NCBI RefSeq assembly: GCF_013041605.1
Contig: NZ_JABEQC010000001.1
Span: forward strand, 248,001-312,000
DNA length: 64,000 nt
Reading direction: 5' to 3'
Source: Vibrio plantisponsor
GTDB taxonomy: Bacteria; Pseudomonadota; Gammaproteobacteria; Enterobacterales; Vibrionaceae
Shown: positions 34,493 to 43,786 of the stretch, piece after piece
Position numbering within the stretch: the stretch's first letter is position 1
How the letters are laid out: every line of letters begins with the position of its first letter
The notes under the pieces: generated by a model
Databases searched by the model: none
What the model was told of the DNA's origin: nothing
What the model saw: only the letters and a program-made list of their open reading frames with translations
Position numbers and translations under genes: made by a program

Positions 34493-35917
34493 TTAAGCTC
34501 TTCTTTCGCCTACTTCGATCAGTGCTTCTTCCGAAGTTGCCAACGTTTCAATATCGTCTTGTTCAATAATACGGGTTTTCTTCCAGCTTCCACGCGCATA
34601 CCAAGCCACAGCGACCAGTGCGACAAGTATGTTGGTAACAGCAAAAGACCACCAAATGCCCTTTTCAGCTAAGTAGGTATGTTTAGAAAGAATATAGGCC
34701 AGAGGGAACTGGAACACCCACTGAGTGAGTAAAGACAGGATCATACTGTTGGTCATATTTCCCGAAGCACGAAACGCCGACATGATCGAAAGCTGAACAC
34801 CAATGAAGCCCCAAGATAAACACATTACCTTGAGGAACTCGGCACCTTGTTCAACCACTAGCGGATTGTCGGGGATGAAAAATCTCACCACGTTTGGTGC
34901 TAATAAATACGCAAACACACCGATAACCGTCAACATGACAAAACTCCAAACCGAGCCAATAACGGTAATTTTCGCAGCACGATCAACACGGTTAGCACCT
35001 AAGTTTTGTCCAACAAGCGTAGATACGGCCATCGCTAACCCCATTGCAGGGATCGTGATCAACTGGAGGATATTCGAACCCACCCCATACGAGGCTATCG
35101 TTACAGTTCCAAAACTCGCTACTAAAAATGACATAGTAATGAGCCCTAGCGCCCGTGCTGAAAGCTCTACCGAACCCGGAGCACCTAAAAAGAAGGCGCG
35201 TTTGATGTAGGTCCAGTCAGGTGATAAATCTCGCCATGTTAAATGAATGCCGTGTTTGCCTTTGGAAAGAATATAAAAACCAGTGAGAGCAGCAAGAGCT
35301 TGAGTGACAAGCGTTGCCAGCGCCGCGCCCGATACACCTAAACCATCGAAGCTGCCGATACCAAAAATAAACAATGGATCTAACACAAAGTTAAGCAGCA
35401 CCGTACCAAACACGATATAGAGCGGCACTTTGACTTGCCCAATGCCTCGCATCAATGCTTGAAACATGTTGTAGACAAAGACAAAAATCACGCTAACAAA
35501 AGAGATGCGCATAAAGCTGAGAGCATTGGTGTATACCGCTTCTTCAACACCCAATAACTTCAAGAAGTAAGGTGAAAGCAAATAGCCAAGAAAGCCCAAA
35601 ACAACCGAGGTAATAAACACCATCAACATGGTTTGCCCAGCAACATGGTTTACCTTGTCATACTGTCTTGCTCCCATGTATTGAGCGGTCAGAGTCGCAC
35701 CAGCCATTGCAAGCCCGGCACCTAATGCAATTACAAGGAAAGTGACTGGCATACTCACTGAAACGGCAGCCACTTCGTTAGCGCCCAAACGGCCGACCCA
35801 GAAAGCATCCGTCAGTTGATAGGCTGACTGCAAAAGTTGTCCGAAAACAATGGGAATGGCGAGTGACAAAAGCGCTTTATTGATAGGACCTTCAATCAAC
35901 TGTTGTGTTTTTGCCAT
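34493..35917 (-). CDS. MATE-family multidrug efflux protein
   Basis: 474 residues with twelve hydrophobic segments. MATE features include the N-terminal IPIVFGQLLQSAYQLTDAFWVGRLG (read in parts, about 18-42), the repeat in the second half starting at APGSVELSARALGL, and SVSMPVTF. It would use Na+ or H+ to export cationic drugs. The start at 35917 is preceded by GAGAGGTGAGC, a good SD; the frame is open to 35965. No regulator is adjacent. Confidence 0.88.
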   Translation of the reverse strand: MAKTQQLIEGPINKALLSLAIPIVFGQLLQSAYQLTDAFWVGRLGANEVAAVSVSMPVTFLVIALGAGLAMAGATLTAQYMGARQYDKVNHVAGQTMLMVFITSVVLGFLGYLLSPYFLKLLGVEEAVYTNALSFMRISFVSVIFVFVYNMFQALMRGIGQVKVPLYIVFGTVLLNFVLDPLFIFGIGSFDGLGVSGAALATLVTQALAALTGFYILSKGKHGIHLTWRDLSPDWTYIKRAFFLGAPGSVELSARALGLITMSFLVASFGTVTIASYGVGSNILQLITIPAMGLAMAVSTLVGQNLGANRVDRAAKITVIGSVWSFVMLTVIGVFAYLLAPNVVRFFIPDNPLVVEQGAEFLKVMCLSWGFIGVQLSIMSAFRASGNMTNSMILSLLTQWVFQFPLAYILSKHTYLAEKGIWWSFAVTNILVALVAVAWYARGSWKKTRIIEQDDIETLATSEEALIEVGERRA

Positions 35918-36195
35918 GCTCACCTCTCTTTTTCGATTCATGTCACGTTTATCATAGCTCGACATTGAGGCAAGAAGGACAAATTAAGGAAAAGAATAAA
36001 GAGTTTTTAGTAATACTTGGAATTGAAAACTAAGGGGATTTGGCACTAGATAGGGCAAAAATTGAAATCTGGAGAGTGAATATCAATTTTTTATACATGA
36101 CGATGTCATTCGAACTAAAAACATATAAATGTTTTAGCAATAGAATTCCATCCTACTTACGCGGCAGTTTTAAGAAGCAGTAATAATGTGCAAAT

Positions 36196-36345
36196 TTAAA
36201 GATTGAACAATTTTTCTTGTTCTCTTTCTAACAAAATATCTTCAATTTTTCTTCTTGTTTCATTTAGCGATGGTTTTTTATCAACAATGGATTCTTCTTG
36301 AATTTTTTTCTTAGCTTTTGTCTTAGTTTGTTTGCTTTTATTCAT
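36196..36345 (-). CDS. Small basic protein of 49 residues
   Basis: ATG at 36345 to TAA at 36196. It begins MNKSKQTKTKAKKKIQEE and ends LLEREQEKLFNL. It is very rich in Lys and Glu and predicted helical, with an AAGAAG stretch upstream as a weak SD. It lies 22 bp after the stop of another small ORF on the same strand. No family is recognised. The coding bias and tandem arrangement make it plausible, but it may be spurious. Confidence 0.45.
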   Translation of the reverse strand: MNKSKQTKTKAKKKIQEESIVDKKPSLNETRRKIEDILLEREQEKLFNL

Positions 36346-36367
36346 GCTTCTTCTTGCTCATCAATAA

Positions 36368-36589
36368 TTAGTGAACTAAAAAAGTTCCTAATTGGTGCCC
36401 TTGGCTAGAAAATATTTCACCTTCATTTGTTGTTTCACAAAATGAAAAGTGAAGATCATCTTCGAATGTTTGGAGCTTAATTAAAGTGTGTCTCTTTAAC
36501 ACATCGCTATTGAGCTGATGGATCTTGGCAGACCACTGTACATTTTCTTGGTGCAAGTGAAAATCTATTTTAAACAAACGGATATGCAT
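36368..36589 (-). CDS. Small protein of unknown function (73 residues)
   Basis: Begins MHIRLFKIDFHLHQENVQW and has alternating hydrophobic and polar residues typical of a small beta-sheet domain, without a signal peptide. AAGG directly abuts the ATG, which is too close for an ideal SD, so the start is uncertain. It seems to form a two-gene unit with the 49-residue ORF. Confidence 0.5.
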   Translation of the reverse strand: MHIRLFKIDFHLHQENVQWSAKIHQLNSDVLKRHTLIKLQTFEDDLHFSFCETTNEGEIFSSQGHQLGTFLVH

Positions 36590-36704
36590 CCTTAGCGGAT
36601 TTTTTATCGCGCTTGCTATAGTACCAGTAAAGCTGGCGACTTGTTCTTCTAGTCATAAAATACTTCAGATAGTGGAATTAAATAAGGGGAAGGGATCTTT
36701 GGGA

Positions 36705-36735
36705 AAGAAATAGGAGGTGATGGCGACACCTCCTA
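36705..36735 (-). terminator. Rho-independent terminator of the cold-shock gene
   Basis: Stem TAGGAGGTG / CACCTCCTA (36711-36719 and 36727-36735), 7-nt loop. On the minus strand it is followed by TTTCTTT. Confidence 0.72.
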
Positions 36736-36744
36736 CTTTAAAAC

Positions 36745-36957
36745 TTATAGTGGTGATACGTTAGCAGCTTGAGGGCCTTTGTTGCCTTTCTCAATTACGA
36801 AGCTAACTTTTTGACCTTCGTTTAACGTTTTAAAGCCTTCAGCAGCGATAGCGTTAAAGTGAACAAATACATCAGCGCCGCCGTTATCAGGAGTGATAAA
36901 GCCAAAGCCTTTAGTTTCGTTGAACCACTTTACAGAACCAGTTGTTTGGTTAGACAT
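36745..36957 (-). CDS. Cold-shock (CspA-family) RNA-binding protein
   Basis: 70 residues, one cold-shock domain. RNP1 is KGFGFITP (about 16-23) and RNP2 is DVFVHF (about 29-34). It binds single-stranded RNA or DNA. The SD GAGG sits 7 nt before the ATG. A long AT-rich leader lies upstream, as is usual for csp genes. It is probably monocistronic. Confidence 0.94.
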   Translation of the reverse strand: MSNQTTGSVKWFNETKGFGFITPDNGGADVFVHFNAIAAEGFKTLNEGQKVSFVIEKGNKGPQAANVSPL

Positions 36958-37383
36958 ATATATACCTCGATAAAATTAATTAAAAGTCGTAAACAAAAAC
37001 TACTTTATGGAATATGAAGAAAAGTTATCGCAGGAATATGACGAGAAAATCGCAAGAGAACTGAGAAGAGACTTGTACTTAATGTTTCATTAATAGCTCA
37101 TGCTTAAGAGCTGCAGCTACTATACACCTTGTGTGCTAAATAGACAGCGTTATTTTCATATATTTCAAATATATTTATTTCTTCAAATATATATTCTCCT
37201 TCATTATTACTCTTCAGCCCATGCTGCTACTCAGTTCTTTCCTATATCGACGCCATAAAAATTAAGCATAAATTACTGACAAAAACACCCAATAAACTGG
37301 CTCAATGAGTATAATCAGGTACTCAGAGATTTTGTCGAACAGGCAATTCGCTTCAATTTTCACGTTCAATGAGTTCAAACAAG
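36958..37383. promoter_or_regulatory. Long csp leader and intergenic region (426 bp)
   Basis: The first ~160 bp upstream of the csp gene are likely its long 5-prime UTR, which in CspA mRNAs acts as a temperature-dependent RNA switch. I cannot confirm the fold. The rest is AT-rich and holds the promoters of csp and the downstream plus-strand dehydrogenase. No other gene is seen. Confidence 0.4.
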
Positions 37384-38541
37384 ATGAATAATTTTACTTA
37401 CTTCAACCCCACTAAAGTCCACTTTGGTAAAGGTCAAATTGCGACTCTAAAGCAAGAAATTGCACCGAACAGCCGAGTTCTCATGACCTATGGTGGCGGC
37501 AGCATTAAGAAAAACGGTGTTTACGACCAAGTCATCGATGCACTTAAAGATTGCACCGTATTTGAATTCAGCGGTATTGAGCCAAACCCACATTATGAAA
37601 CGCTGACCAAAGCGATTGAACTGGCTAAACAAGAGAAGGTAGACCTTATCCTTGCGGTGGGTGGCGGTTCAGTGATTGACGGTAGCAAGCTTATTGCTGC
37701 GGGTGCCTGTTATGAAGGTGATTACTGGGACATCATTACAACCGGCGGTAACTGCGTGAAGAAAGCACTGCCATTAGGATGCGTATTGACGCTTCCGGCG
37801 ACGGGTTCAGAGATGAACCGTAACAGTGTGGTAACGCGTGCCGCAACTCAGGACAAGCTCTCTTTCGGCTCTGATTTGGTTCGCCCTGCGTTCTCTATTC
37901 TCGACCCAGAAACGACCTATTCTCTCCCAGCTCGCCAGATAGCAAATGGTGCAGTAGACAGTTTTGTTCACATCATGGAACAGTACATGACCTACCCTGT
38001 AAACGCGAAAGTCTCTGACCGTTTTGCTGAAAGCTTGCTACTGAATATTCTCGAAGATGGTCCGGTAGCACTGGAGAAGCCAAATGATTACGAAGTGCGT
38101 GCCAACCTAATGTGGACAGCGACAATGGCTCTGAACGGCACATTGAAAAATGGCGTTCCGTCAGACTGGGCTACTCACGCAATTGGTCATGAACTCACGG
38201 CGCTATTCGGCTTAGATCACGCGCAAACACTGGCAGTTGTAATGCCCTCACTGTGGCGCTACAAAAAGGAGCAGAAGAGAGGCAAACTGCTTCAATACGC
38301 AAAACGAGTTCTAAATATCACCGCCGGTAGTGAAGACGAGCAAATCGAACTTGCGATTCAAAAAACAGAACAGTTCTTCACCTTAATGGGCAACCCAACC
38401 ACGCTTTCTGCTTACGGGTTGGATGAATCGGCCATTCCAGCGGTGAAGCAAAAACTTATCGAACACGGCATGTTAGCGCTCGGTGAACACGGCGACATTA
38501 CTCCCGATGACGTGGTAGAGATCCTCAAGCTCGCACTGTAA
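37384..38541 (+). CDS. Iron/zinc-dependent alcohol dehydrogenase, YqhD-like
   Basis: 385 residues. It would reduce aldehydes with NADPH and a divalent metal. The nucleotide-binding loop GGGS-x4-V is in VGGGSVIDGSKLIAAG (about 94-109). Metal ligands are Asp and His in NGAVDSFVHIMEQY (about 190-203), His in GHELTALFG (about 263) and His in LDHAQTL (about 277). The N-terminus MNNFTYFNPTKVHFGKG aligns with YqhD-type enzymes from ATG 37384; the open frame extends to 37369. A terminator follows. Confidence 0.88.
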   Translation: MNNFTYFNPTKVHFGKGQIATLKQEIAPNSRVLMTYGGGSIKKNGVYDQVIDALKDCTVFEFSGIEPNPHYETLTKAIELAKQEKVDLILAVGGGSVIDGSKLIAAGACYEGDYWDIITTGGNCVKKALPLGCVLTLPATGSEMNRNSVVTRAATQDKLSFGSDLVRPAFSILDPETTYSLPARQIANGAVDSFVHIMEQYMTYPVNAKVSDRFAESLLLNILEDGPVALEKPNDYEVRANLMWTATMALNGTLKNGVPSDWATHAIGHELTALFGLDHAQTLAVVMPSLWRYKKEQKRGKLLQYAKRVLNITAGSEDEQIELAIQKTEQFFTLMGNPTTLSAYGLDESAIPAVKQKLIEHGMLALGEHGDITPDDVVEILKLAL

Positions 38542-38585
38542 TACGTTCACCCTTCGAAGAAGGGATATTGGGATTTAATAGAAAG

Positions 38586-38608
38586 AAGCGGCATAAGCCG
38601 CTTTTTTA
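38586..38608 (+). terminator. Rho-independent terminator of the YqhD-like gene
   Basis: Stem AAGCGGC / GCCGCTT (38586-38592 and 38597-38603) with ATAA loop and a T-run. Confidence 0.88.
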
Positions 38609-38613
38609 CTGCA

Positions 38614-38645
38614 TAAAAAAAGCGCCTTTGATTTCTCAAAGGCGC
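38614..38645 (-). terminator. Rho-independent terminator of murQ-murP
   Basis: Stem GCGCCTTTG / CAAAGGCGC (38622-38630 and 38637-38645). The A-run at 38615-38621 gives the T-run on the minus strand. Confidence 0.88.
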
Positions 38646-38675
38646 CGCTATTTCATTCCTATAGGGGTGAATGAA

Positions 38676-40121
38676 TCAGCTTAAATCGATGTCTTTGCTA
38701 CCGAAGAAATATGTGCTTAGGAAGCCGACAATGTAAGAGATTACCAGACCTGTTACGAACACCATCATGCCTGTGAAAATGCCGTGGTGAGAGGTCATCA
38801 GAGGAATCGCAACAATACCCGATGGTCCAAATACCGTGTTCAGGCCCACAGGTAATCCTAGGTAAGAAACCAAACCAATGAAGAAGCCGCCTGCTGCACC
38901 ACCAATACACGCTGTCACGAATGGTTTCACGCGAGGCAGTGTGACACCGTAAATCAACGGTTCGCCGATACCCAAGATGCCTGGGATAATCGCACCTTTA
39001 ATCTGAGTACGTAGCACCGCTTCTTTCTTCGCTTTCACATAAAGAGCCAGTGCTGCACCAACCTGACCGCCACCCGCCATTGCGAGAATCGGGAACAGAG
39101 AGTTAAAGCCCTGAGCTTCCATCAGCGCGAAGTACACTGGCACAAAGCCTTGGTGAATACCAAACACAACTGATATCAGAAACAGACCCGCCAAAATTGC
39201 AGCGCCAAGTGGGTTGTCATTCAGGTTCAAGAATAACCAAGACATGCCTTTAAATAGCTCACCACCAATTGGCATGATCACCACATAAGTTACTACACCC
39301 ATGATAAGCAGGGTCACTACTGAAGTTAGGATCATATCCAAATCATCAGGCATATAACGACGAACTCTGCGTTCAACCTGTGCACCAACAATTGCAGCCA
39401 GCAGAACACCGATGATGTTGCCGCGCGGGTCAATGGTGTAACCGAAGAACTCACTCATTCCCGAATAAATGCCAGAAGTCGCTTCTGGGTTGTAGCCCAA
39501 CACAAACAATGAAGCCAGAATCGCCCCGTTGACGCCTGAACCACCAAAAGCTTGCTGAGCGTTGTAACCAATCAGAATACTTAGGAAAGCAAACAGACCT
39601 TTACCAAACACCTTCATATAGGCAATCAAGTCGACCATAAACTGGCTAGGCTCTTGCCCAATAACAAAGATTTGCTCTAACAAAGTCGCAAAGCCAAGCA
39701 GCAGGCCAGCTGCGATAAAACCTGGGATCAGTGGAGTAAAAATAGTCGCAAATTTGCTTAGAAAACGTTGCACTGAACTGGTTTGTTTACTTTTAACTTG
39801 TTTCTTCTGCTCTGCCGCAATCGAAGATAAGTCTTGATGTGCTGGCGCTTCACCGCCAGCGGTTAAACTGTCAATCAGCTGATTCATCAAATCAGCCGCT
39901 TGTTGTGCTTTCCCAGGGCCAAGGATGATTTGGAATTGCTCATCACTTTCCACCACACCAAGCACGCCCGGAATTTGTTTAATCGCAGCTTGCTCAGCAA
40001 CCGCATTGTTTGCCAGAGTCAAACGAAGACGAGTCATGCAGTTGCCGCAGTTGCTGACATTACTGCTACCACCCACCGCAGAGAGGATCTGCGATACCAT
40101 TGTTTCGGTAATCTTTGCCAT
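38676..40121 (-). CDS. murP: PTS EIIBC component for N-acetylmuramic acid, MurP
   Basis: 481 residues. The EIIB domain (1-90) has the phospho-acceptor Cys in [10 protein letters not shown] (about 28). The EIIC membrane domain begins near 120 with about ten helices and the signature [13 protein letters not shown] (about 380-392). It imports and phosphorylates MurNAc to MurNAc-6-P, which MurQ cleaves. It lies 27 bp after murQ and is cotranscribed. EIIA is not encoded here and would be supplied in trans. Confidence 0.93.
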   Translation of the reverse strand: MAKITETMVSQILSAVGGSSNVSNCGNCMTRLRLTLANNAVAEQAAIKQIPGVLGVVESDEQFQIILGPGKAQQAADLMNQLIDSLTAGGEAPAHQDLSSIAAEQKKQVKSKQTSSVQRFLSKFATIFTPLIPGFIAAGLLLGFATLLEQIFVIGQEPSQFMVDLIAYMKVFGKGLFAFLSILIGYNAQQAFGGSGVNGAILASLFVLGYNPEATSGIYSGMSEFFGYTIDPRGNIIGVLLAAIVGAQVERRVRRYMPDDLDMILTSVVTLLIMGVVTYVVIMPIGGELFKGMSWLFLNLNDNPLGAAILAGLFLISVVFGIHQGFVPVYFALMEAQGFNSLFPILAMAGGGQVGAALALYVKAKKEAVLRTQIKGAIIPGILGIGEPLIYGVTLPRVKPFVTACIGGAAGGFFIGLVSYLGLPVGLNTVFGPSGIVAIPLMTSHHGIFTGMMVFVTGLVISYIVGFLSTYFFGSKDIDLS

Positions 40122-40148
40122 AAAAGAGTCCTTAATTAGCAGAGAAGA

Positions 40149-41051
40149 TTATTTATCGTTAAGTGCAGCGCGAATAAAACCCTTGTGCTGCTGAAGTTTG
40201 GCGGCTGCCTTTTCGGCATCCAGCCCTGCAAGAATCATTAGAATGGCGGTTTTACAGTGACGACCACATTCGTTGAGTGCTTTTTCCGCTTCTTCACTCG
40301 ATGCGCCAGTCGCTTCCACCACTATGTTGGTTTGGCGCTGAATCAGTTTGGCGTTGGTTGCTTCCACATCCACCATCAGGTTGCCAAACACTTTACCGCT
40401 GCGAATCATCGCGCCTGTTGTCAGCATGTTCAGCACCAGCTTTTGCGCTGTACCCGCTTTCATGCGTGACGAGCCTGTCACCACTTCTGCACCAACAATC
40501 GGAAGAATCGCAATTTGCGCCGCATCTGCCATTGCACACACAGGATTACACGCCACAGATACTGTGGTTGCCCCAACTTGTGTTGCGTACTCTAAACCAC
40601 CCAATACATAAGGCGTACGCCCACTTGCGGCGATACCAACAACCACATCTTTGTTGGTTAAGTTCAGATTTTTTAAATCACTTTGTGCTAAATCTCGGTT
40701 GTCTTCTGCGTTTTCTACTGCTTTTAGAATCGCTTGATGACCGCCAGCAATCAGACCGACAACCATATCCGGAGATGTGCCGTAAGTCGGAGGACATTCA
40801 CTCGCATCCAAAATACCCAAGCGCCCTGAAGTGCCCGCGCCCATGTAGATCAGTCTGCCGCCTTGGGCAAATGCTGCTGTAATCGCATCTACAGCTTGAG
40901 CAATCTGCGGAAGTACCGCTTCTACTGCAAGCGCAACTTTTTGGTCTTCTTGGTTAATCACTTTCAGCATTTCTGTGGTTGAAAGGGTATCAATCTCAGC
41001 GCTTGCTGGATTACGGCTTTCAGTAGTCAATCGACTTAAATCAATTTTCAT
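40149..41051 (-). CDS. murQ: N-acetylmuramic acid 6-phosphate etherase, MurQ
   Basis: 300 residues. It cleaves the lactyl ether of MurNAc-6-P to GlcNAc-6-P and D-lactate in cell-wall recycling. The SIS domain has [23 protein letters not shown] in parts (about 69-91) with the catalytic Glu in ASECPPT. The second conserved stretch is [17 protein letters not shown] (about 190-206). The start codon at 41051 is divergent from murR across 238 bp. Confidence 0.96.
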   Translation of the reverse strand: MKIDLSRLTTESRNPASAEIDTLSTTEMLKVINQEDQKVALAVEAVLPQIAQAVDAITAAFAQGGRLIYMGAGTSGRLGILDASECPPTYGTSPDMVVGLIAGGHQAILKAVENAEDNRDLAQSDLKNLNLTNKDVVVGIAASGRTPYVLGGLEYATQVGATTVSVACNPVCAMADAAQIAILPIVGAEVVTGSSRMKAGTAQKLVLNMLTTGAMIRSGKVFGNLMVDVEATNAKLIQRQTNIVVEATGASSEEAEKALNECGRHCKTAILMILAGLDAEKAAAKLQQHKGFIRAALNDK

Positions 41052-41090
41052 TAGGCATTACTCGATGGGATTATCTGAGGGGGATTCTAT

Positions 41091-41126
41091 GGAATAAAAT
41101 ATTCCTTTAAGGTGACAAAAATCACA
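41091..41126. promoter_or_regulatory. CRP-type site and palindrome upstream of murQP
   Basis: GGTGACAAAAATCACA (41111-41126) fits TGTGA-N6-TCACA with one mismatch, so cAMP-CRP control of murQP is likely. Next to it, GGAATA-AAA-TATTCC (41091-41105) is a perfect palindrome that could be a MurR operator. Confidence 0.6.
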
Positions 41127-41256
41127 GTTAAGGTTATTCTTTAACCTGTAAAACTGTGGAATAATTGCTGTCAAAACAATGGTCAACCGTTTTTGAAATA
41201 GGAAATATTTACATAAAAACATAGAGATATAATCAAGCAGTATTATTTCTAGTTTG

Positions 41257-41269
41257 GAATAATTTATTC
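41257..41269. promoter_or_regulatory. Palindrome before murR, possible MurR operator
   Basis: GAATAA-T-TTATTC is a perfect inverted repeat. It shares the GAATA half-site with 41091-41105. It lies about 20 bp before the murR start, where autoregulation would act. Confidence 0.45.
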
Positions 41270-41289
41270 AAAATAATTGAGTTTATGTT

Positions 41290-42138
41290 ATGTCCGTAAG
41301 CAATAAAATCATCGCGAAACGCAGTCAACTTTCTCAAAGTGGTCGTCTGGTGGCTGACTGGATTGTTGAAAATGCCGCAAAAGCTGCATATATGACGAGC
41401 CAAGAAGTGGCTCATGAAGCACAGGTGAGCCAATCAACGATCGTTAAGTTCACTCAGCGCTTAGGTTTCAAAGGATACAGTGAGTTTAAACTTGCACTAT
41501 CTGAAGACATTGGTCGTAAGCAGGCAATTACTTCGACACCGCTGCACAGCGGGATATTTGCCGATGACCCTCTTGCGGTCATTGCACAAAAGCTGATCAA
41601 AGCCAAAACCGATGCCATGATTCAGACCACCAATGCACTCTCTTTTGATGCCTGTAATCAAGCTGCGCAATGGCTGAGTGATGCTCGTACCGTGCAAATT
41701 GTCGGTATTGGTGGTTCGGCCCTGACGGCGAAAGATCTCGGCTATAAACTCTTAAAATTGGGCATCACAGCCTTAACCGAACAAGACAGCCATGTGCAGA
41801 TTGCAGTTGCTCGAACCCTGACAGAAAAAGATGTGCAGATAGCCATCTCCTTTTCTGGAGAGCGCAAAGAAATTCTGGTTGCAGCAGAAGCGGCCAAAGA
41901 ACAAGGCGCAAAAGTAATAGCACTGAGCTCACCCAATAAAAGTAAGCTCAGACACATCGCGGATATCACCTTCGATACGATAGCCGATGAAGTGGAAAAC
42001 CGTAGCTCGGCTATTGCATCTAGAAGTGCGCAGAACGTGATTACGGATCTTCTGTTCATCTATCTGGTTCAGCTTCGAGATGAAAGTGCCCGACAGATGA
42101 TCAGTGATATCTCTTCTGATATTCGTCAGATTCTTTGA
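41290..42138 (+). CDS. murR: RpiR-family regulator, MurR-like
   Basis: 282 residues. The N-terminal HTH_6 domain (VADWIVENAAKAAYMTSQEV, then SQSTIVKFTQRLGFKGYSEFK, about 18-60) is followed by a SIS domain (VQIVGIGGSALTAKDLGYKL about 135-154; AISFSGERKEI about 183). RpiR proteins sense phosphosugars, here most likely MurNAc-6-P. It is divergent from murQP. There are GAATA-type inverted repeats on both sides of the intergenic region. Confidence 0.9.
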   Translation: MSVSNKIIAKRSQLSQSGRLVADWIVENAAKAAYMTSQEVAHEAQVSQSTIVKFTQRLGFKGYSEFKLALSEDIGRKQAITSTPLHSGIFADDPLAVIAQKLIKAKTDAMIQTTNALSFDACNQAAQWLSDARTVQIVGIGGSALTAKDLGYKLLKLGITALTEQDSHVQIAVARTLTEKDVQIAISFSGERKEILVAAEAAKEQGAKVIALSSPNKSKLRHIADITFDTIADEVENRSSAIASRSAQNVITDLLFIYLVQLRDESARQMISDISSDIRQIL

Positions 42139-42141
42139 TCG

Positions 42142-42705
42142 CTATGTCGAAGGGTTTGCAGACTTAGCCACAAACATTTGTTTGTAAGATTTGAACTCTA
42201 GGTCACTTTCAGTAAGCCCAAACTGACTCGCTAAGTTCAGCAGTTCAACGCGGTAAGTTTCGAGTTTACTTTCATCATCCGTCATGATGGCAAATTCTGC
42301 GAAGTCGCCAATACCGTCCAGTGAATCCACAGTAATATGAAAATTGTCCACAAAGTAAATGCTGCGCGTTTTCATCGCCTGCAAGCTGACGCGATATCCC
42401 AGATTTTGCAGCATGCTCTTCGCGTTGTCGGCATCGGTAATATTGGTCGCTTCACATCGGTCTGCTTCAGGGCCTTTGACTATCCATAACTTGATACCTG
42501 AAGGCTCCATAGTGCGGATGCATAAGCTTTTGTTCTGAGCTTGGAGCGCATTGTCAGGCGTATCGAAATACCAGTCTCGCTCAGCGTTGTCTTCTAGCAT
42601 AGTTTCATGAGGAAGCCCCTTGAGAACATCGAGAAACAGTGCTTTTGACGCAATTCTGAACTTCAACTCAACTTCGTATTTACCTTTAAAGTGTTCACTA
42701 CTCAT
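42142..42705 (-). CDS. CYTH-domain protein, class IV adenylate cyclase (CyaB)-like
   Basis: 187 residues. The CYTH signature is YEVELKFRI at 9-17. Basic residues such as CIRTME and KGPEADRCEA and an acidic C-terminal pair (DDESKLETYRVELL) would form the tunnel for triphosphate and metals. The family includes class IV adenylate cyclases and inorganic triphosphatases, so the substrate is not certain. I chose ATG 42705 with GGAG upstream; the frame opens at TTG 42726. Its stop is 3 bp from murR, convergent. Confidence 0.82.
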   Translation of the reverse strand: MSSEHFKGKYEVELKFRIASKALFLDVLKGLPHETMLEDNAERDWYFDTPDNALQAQNKSLCIRTMEPSGIKLWIVKGPEADRCEATNITDADNAKSMLQNLGYRVSLQAMKTRSIYFVDNFHITVDSLDGIGDFAEFAIMTDDESKLETYRVELLNLASQFGLTESDLEFKSYKQMFVAKSANPST

Positions 42706-42777
42706 TAGAAATACATCTCCGAACAAAAAACCATACTAGCACTTGAGCCTCAACGATAAAGCACAAAACTATCTTTT

Positions 42778-43689
42778 TTAACTACTTAGCCGACTCTGAA
42801 GGAAATCTACCAACACTTTTAACTGGTTTGGAATGAATCGGGACTGCGGGTATTGAGCCACAATTTGTCCCTGATAACGACTGAGTATTTCCCATTCAGG
42901 GAACAGTTCTACGACCGCCCCCGACCGAACTAGTTTAGCGATTGAGAACTGAGGAAATATCGAAATCCCCATTCCTCGAAGTACAGCATCTTTGCGAATA
43001 TGGGTGTGGTTCACCGCCAGTCGCCCATCGACCGATACGCTGCGAACCGTCTGGTCTTTGCGGAACTCCCACTTTCGGTCAAATGTAGACTCTCCCAAAC
43101 GAATGCATTGATGGTTTGCCAACTCTTCAGGCTCAGTTGGGTAACCATGCTCATTTAAATATTCATGACTTGCACATAAAACCAATCGGTTTGTCCCTAG
43201 TACTTTAGCAACCAAACCTTCTACAGGCTTTTCTGTAATGTGGATGATCATATCTACTTCATGCCCAACGGGATCGATAAAGTGGTCTTCAACAATAAAA
43301 TGCACAGTGACTTTTGGGTATTGCTGGAGAAAATCGAGAATAATCGGTGAAAGCACTTGGCTTGAAAACGCTCTTGGTGCCGCAATCCGAATCTCTCCAG
43401 ATACTTCATCCTGTGACGAATAAGCAGCATCCGTTGCCAAGCGCGCAGATTTGAGCATATCGACACACAAACTGTATATCTGCTCTCCTGAAGTACTTAA
43501 ACGCATATTGCGAGTCGTGCGCTCCAGTAGCTTTTTGTTCAGCGCGCTTTCCAGTTTCGAGATAGATCGGCTCACCGAAGAAGGAGCAACGCCAAGCCTT
43601 TCTGCTGCTTTTGAAAAACTCCCCTCTTCAATAACCACTACCAATGTCGCCATCTCAGGCAACAAAGTAATCAGCTTATTCGTGTCCAT
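42778..43689 (-). CDS. LysR-type transcriptional regulator
   Basis: 303 residues. The HTH is in FSKAAERLGVAPSSVSRSISKLE (about 24-46), followed by the effector domain (GEIRIAAPRAFSSQVL from about 92). It starts at ATG 43689 with AAGGA upstream; the open frame reaches 43872 but has non-homologous sequence there. It is divergent from an EamA-type transporter gene, its likely target. Confidence 0.9.
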   Translation of the reverse strand: MDTNKLITLLPEMATLVVVIEEGSFSKAAERLGVAPSSVSRSISKLESALNKKLLERTTRNMRLSTSGEQIYSLCVDMLKSARLATDAAYSSQDEVSGEIRIAAPRAFSSQVLSPIILDFLQQYPKVTVHFIVEDHFIDPVGHEVDMIIHITEKPVEGLVAKVLGTNRLVLCASHEYLNEHGYPTEPEELANHQCIRLGESTFDRKWEFRKDQTVRSVSVDGRLAVNHTHIRKDAVLRGMGISIFPQFSIAKLVRSGAVVELFPEWEILSRYQGQIVAQYPQSRFIPNQLKVLVDFLQSRLSS

Positions 43690-43786
43690 AGCGCAAAAAT
43701 CCTTTGCATATCCTTCTATTGTTCCAAATAACGTACTAGTGGATAGTGATTCAGTCAATTTGGATGTACAGAAAAGGAACAACACA

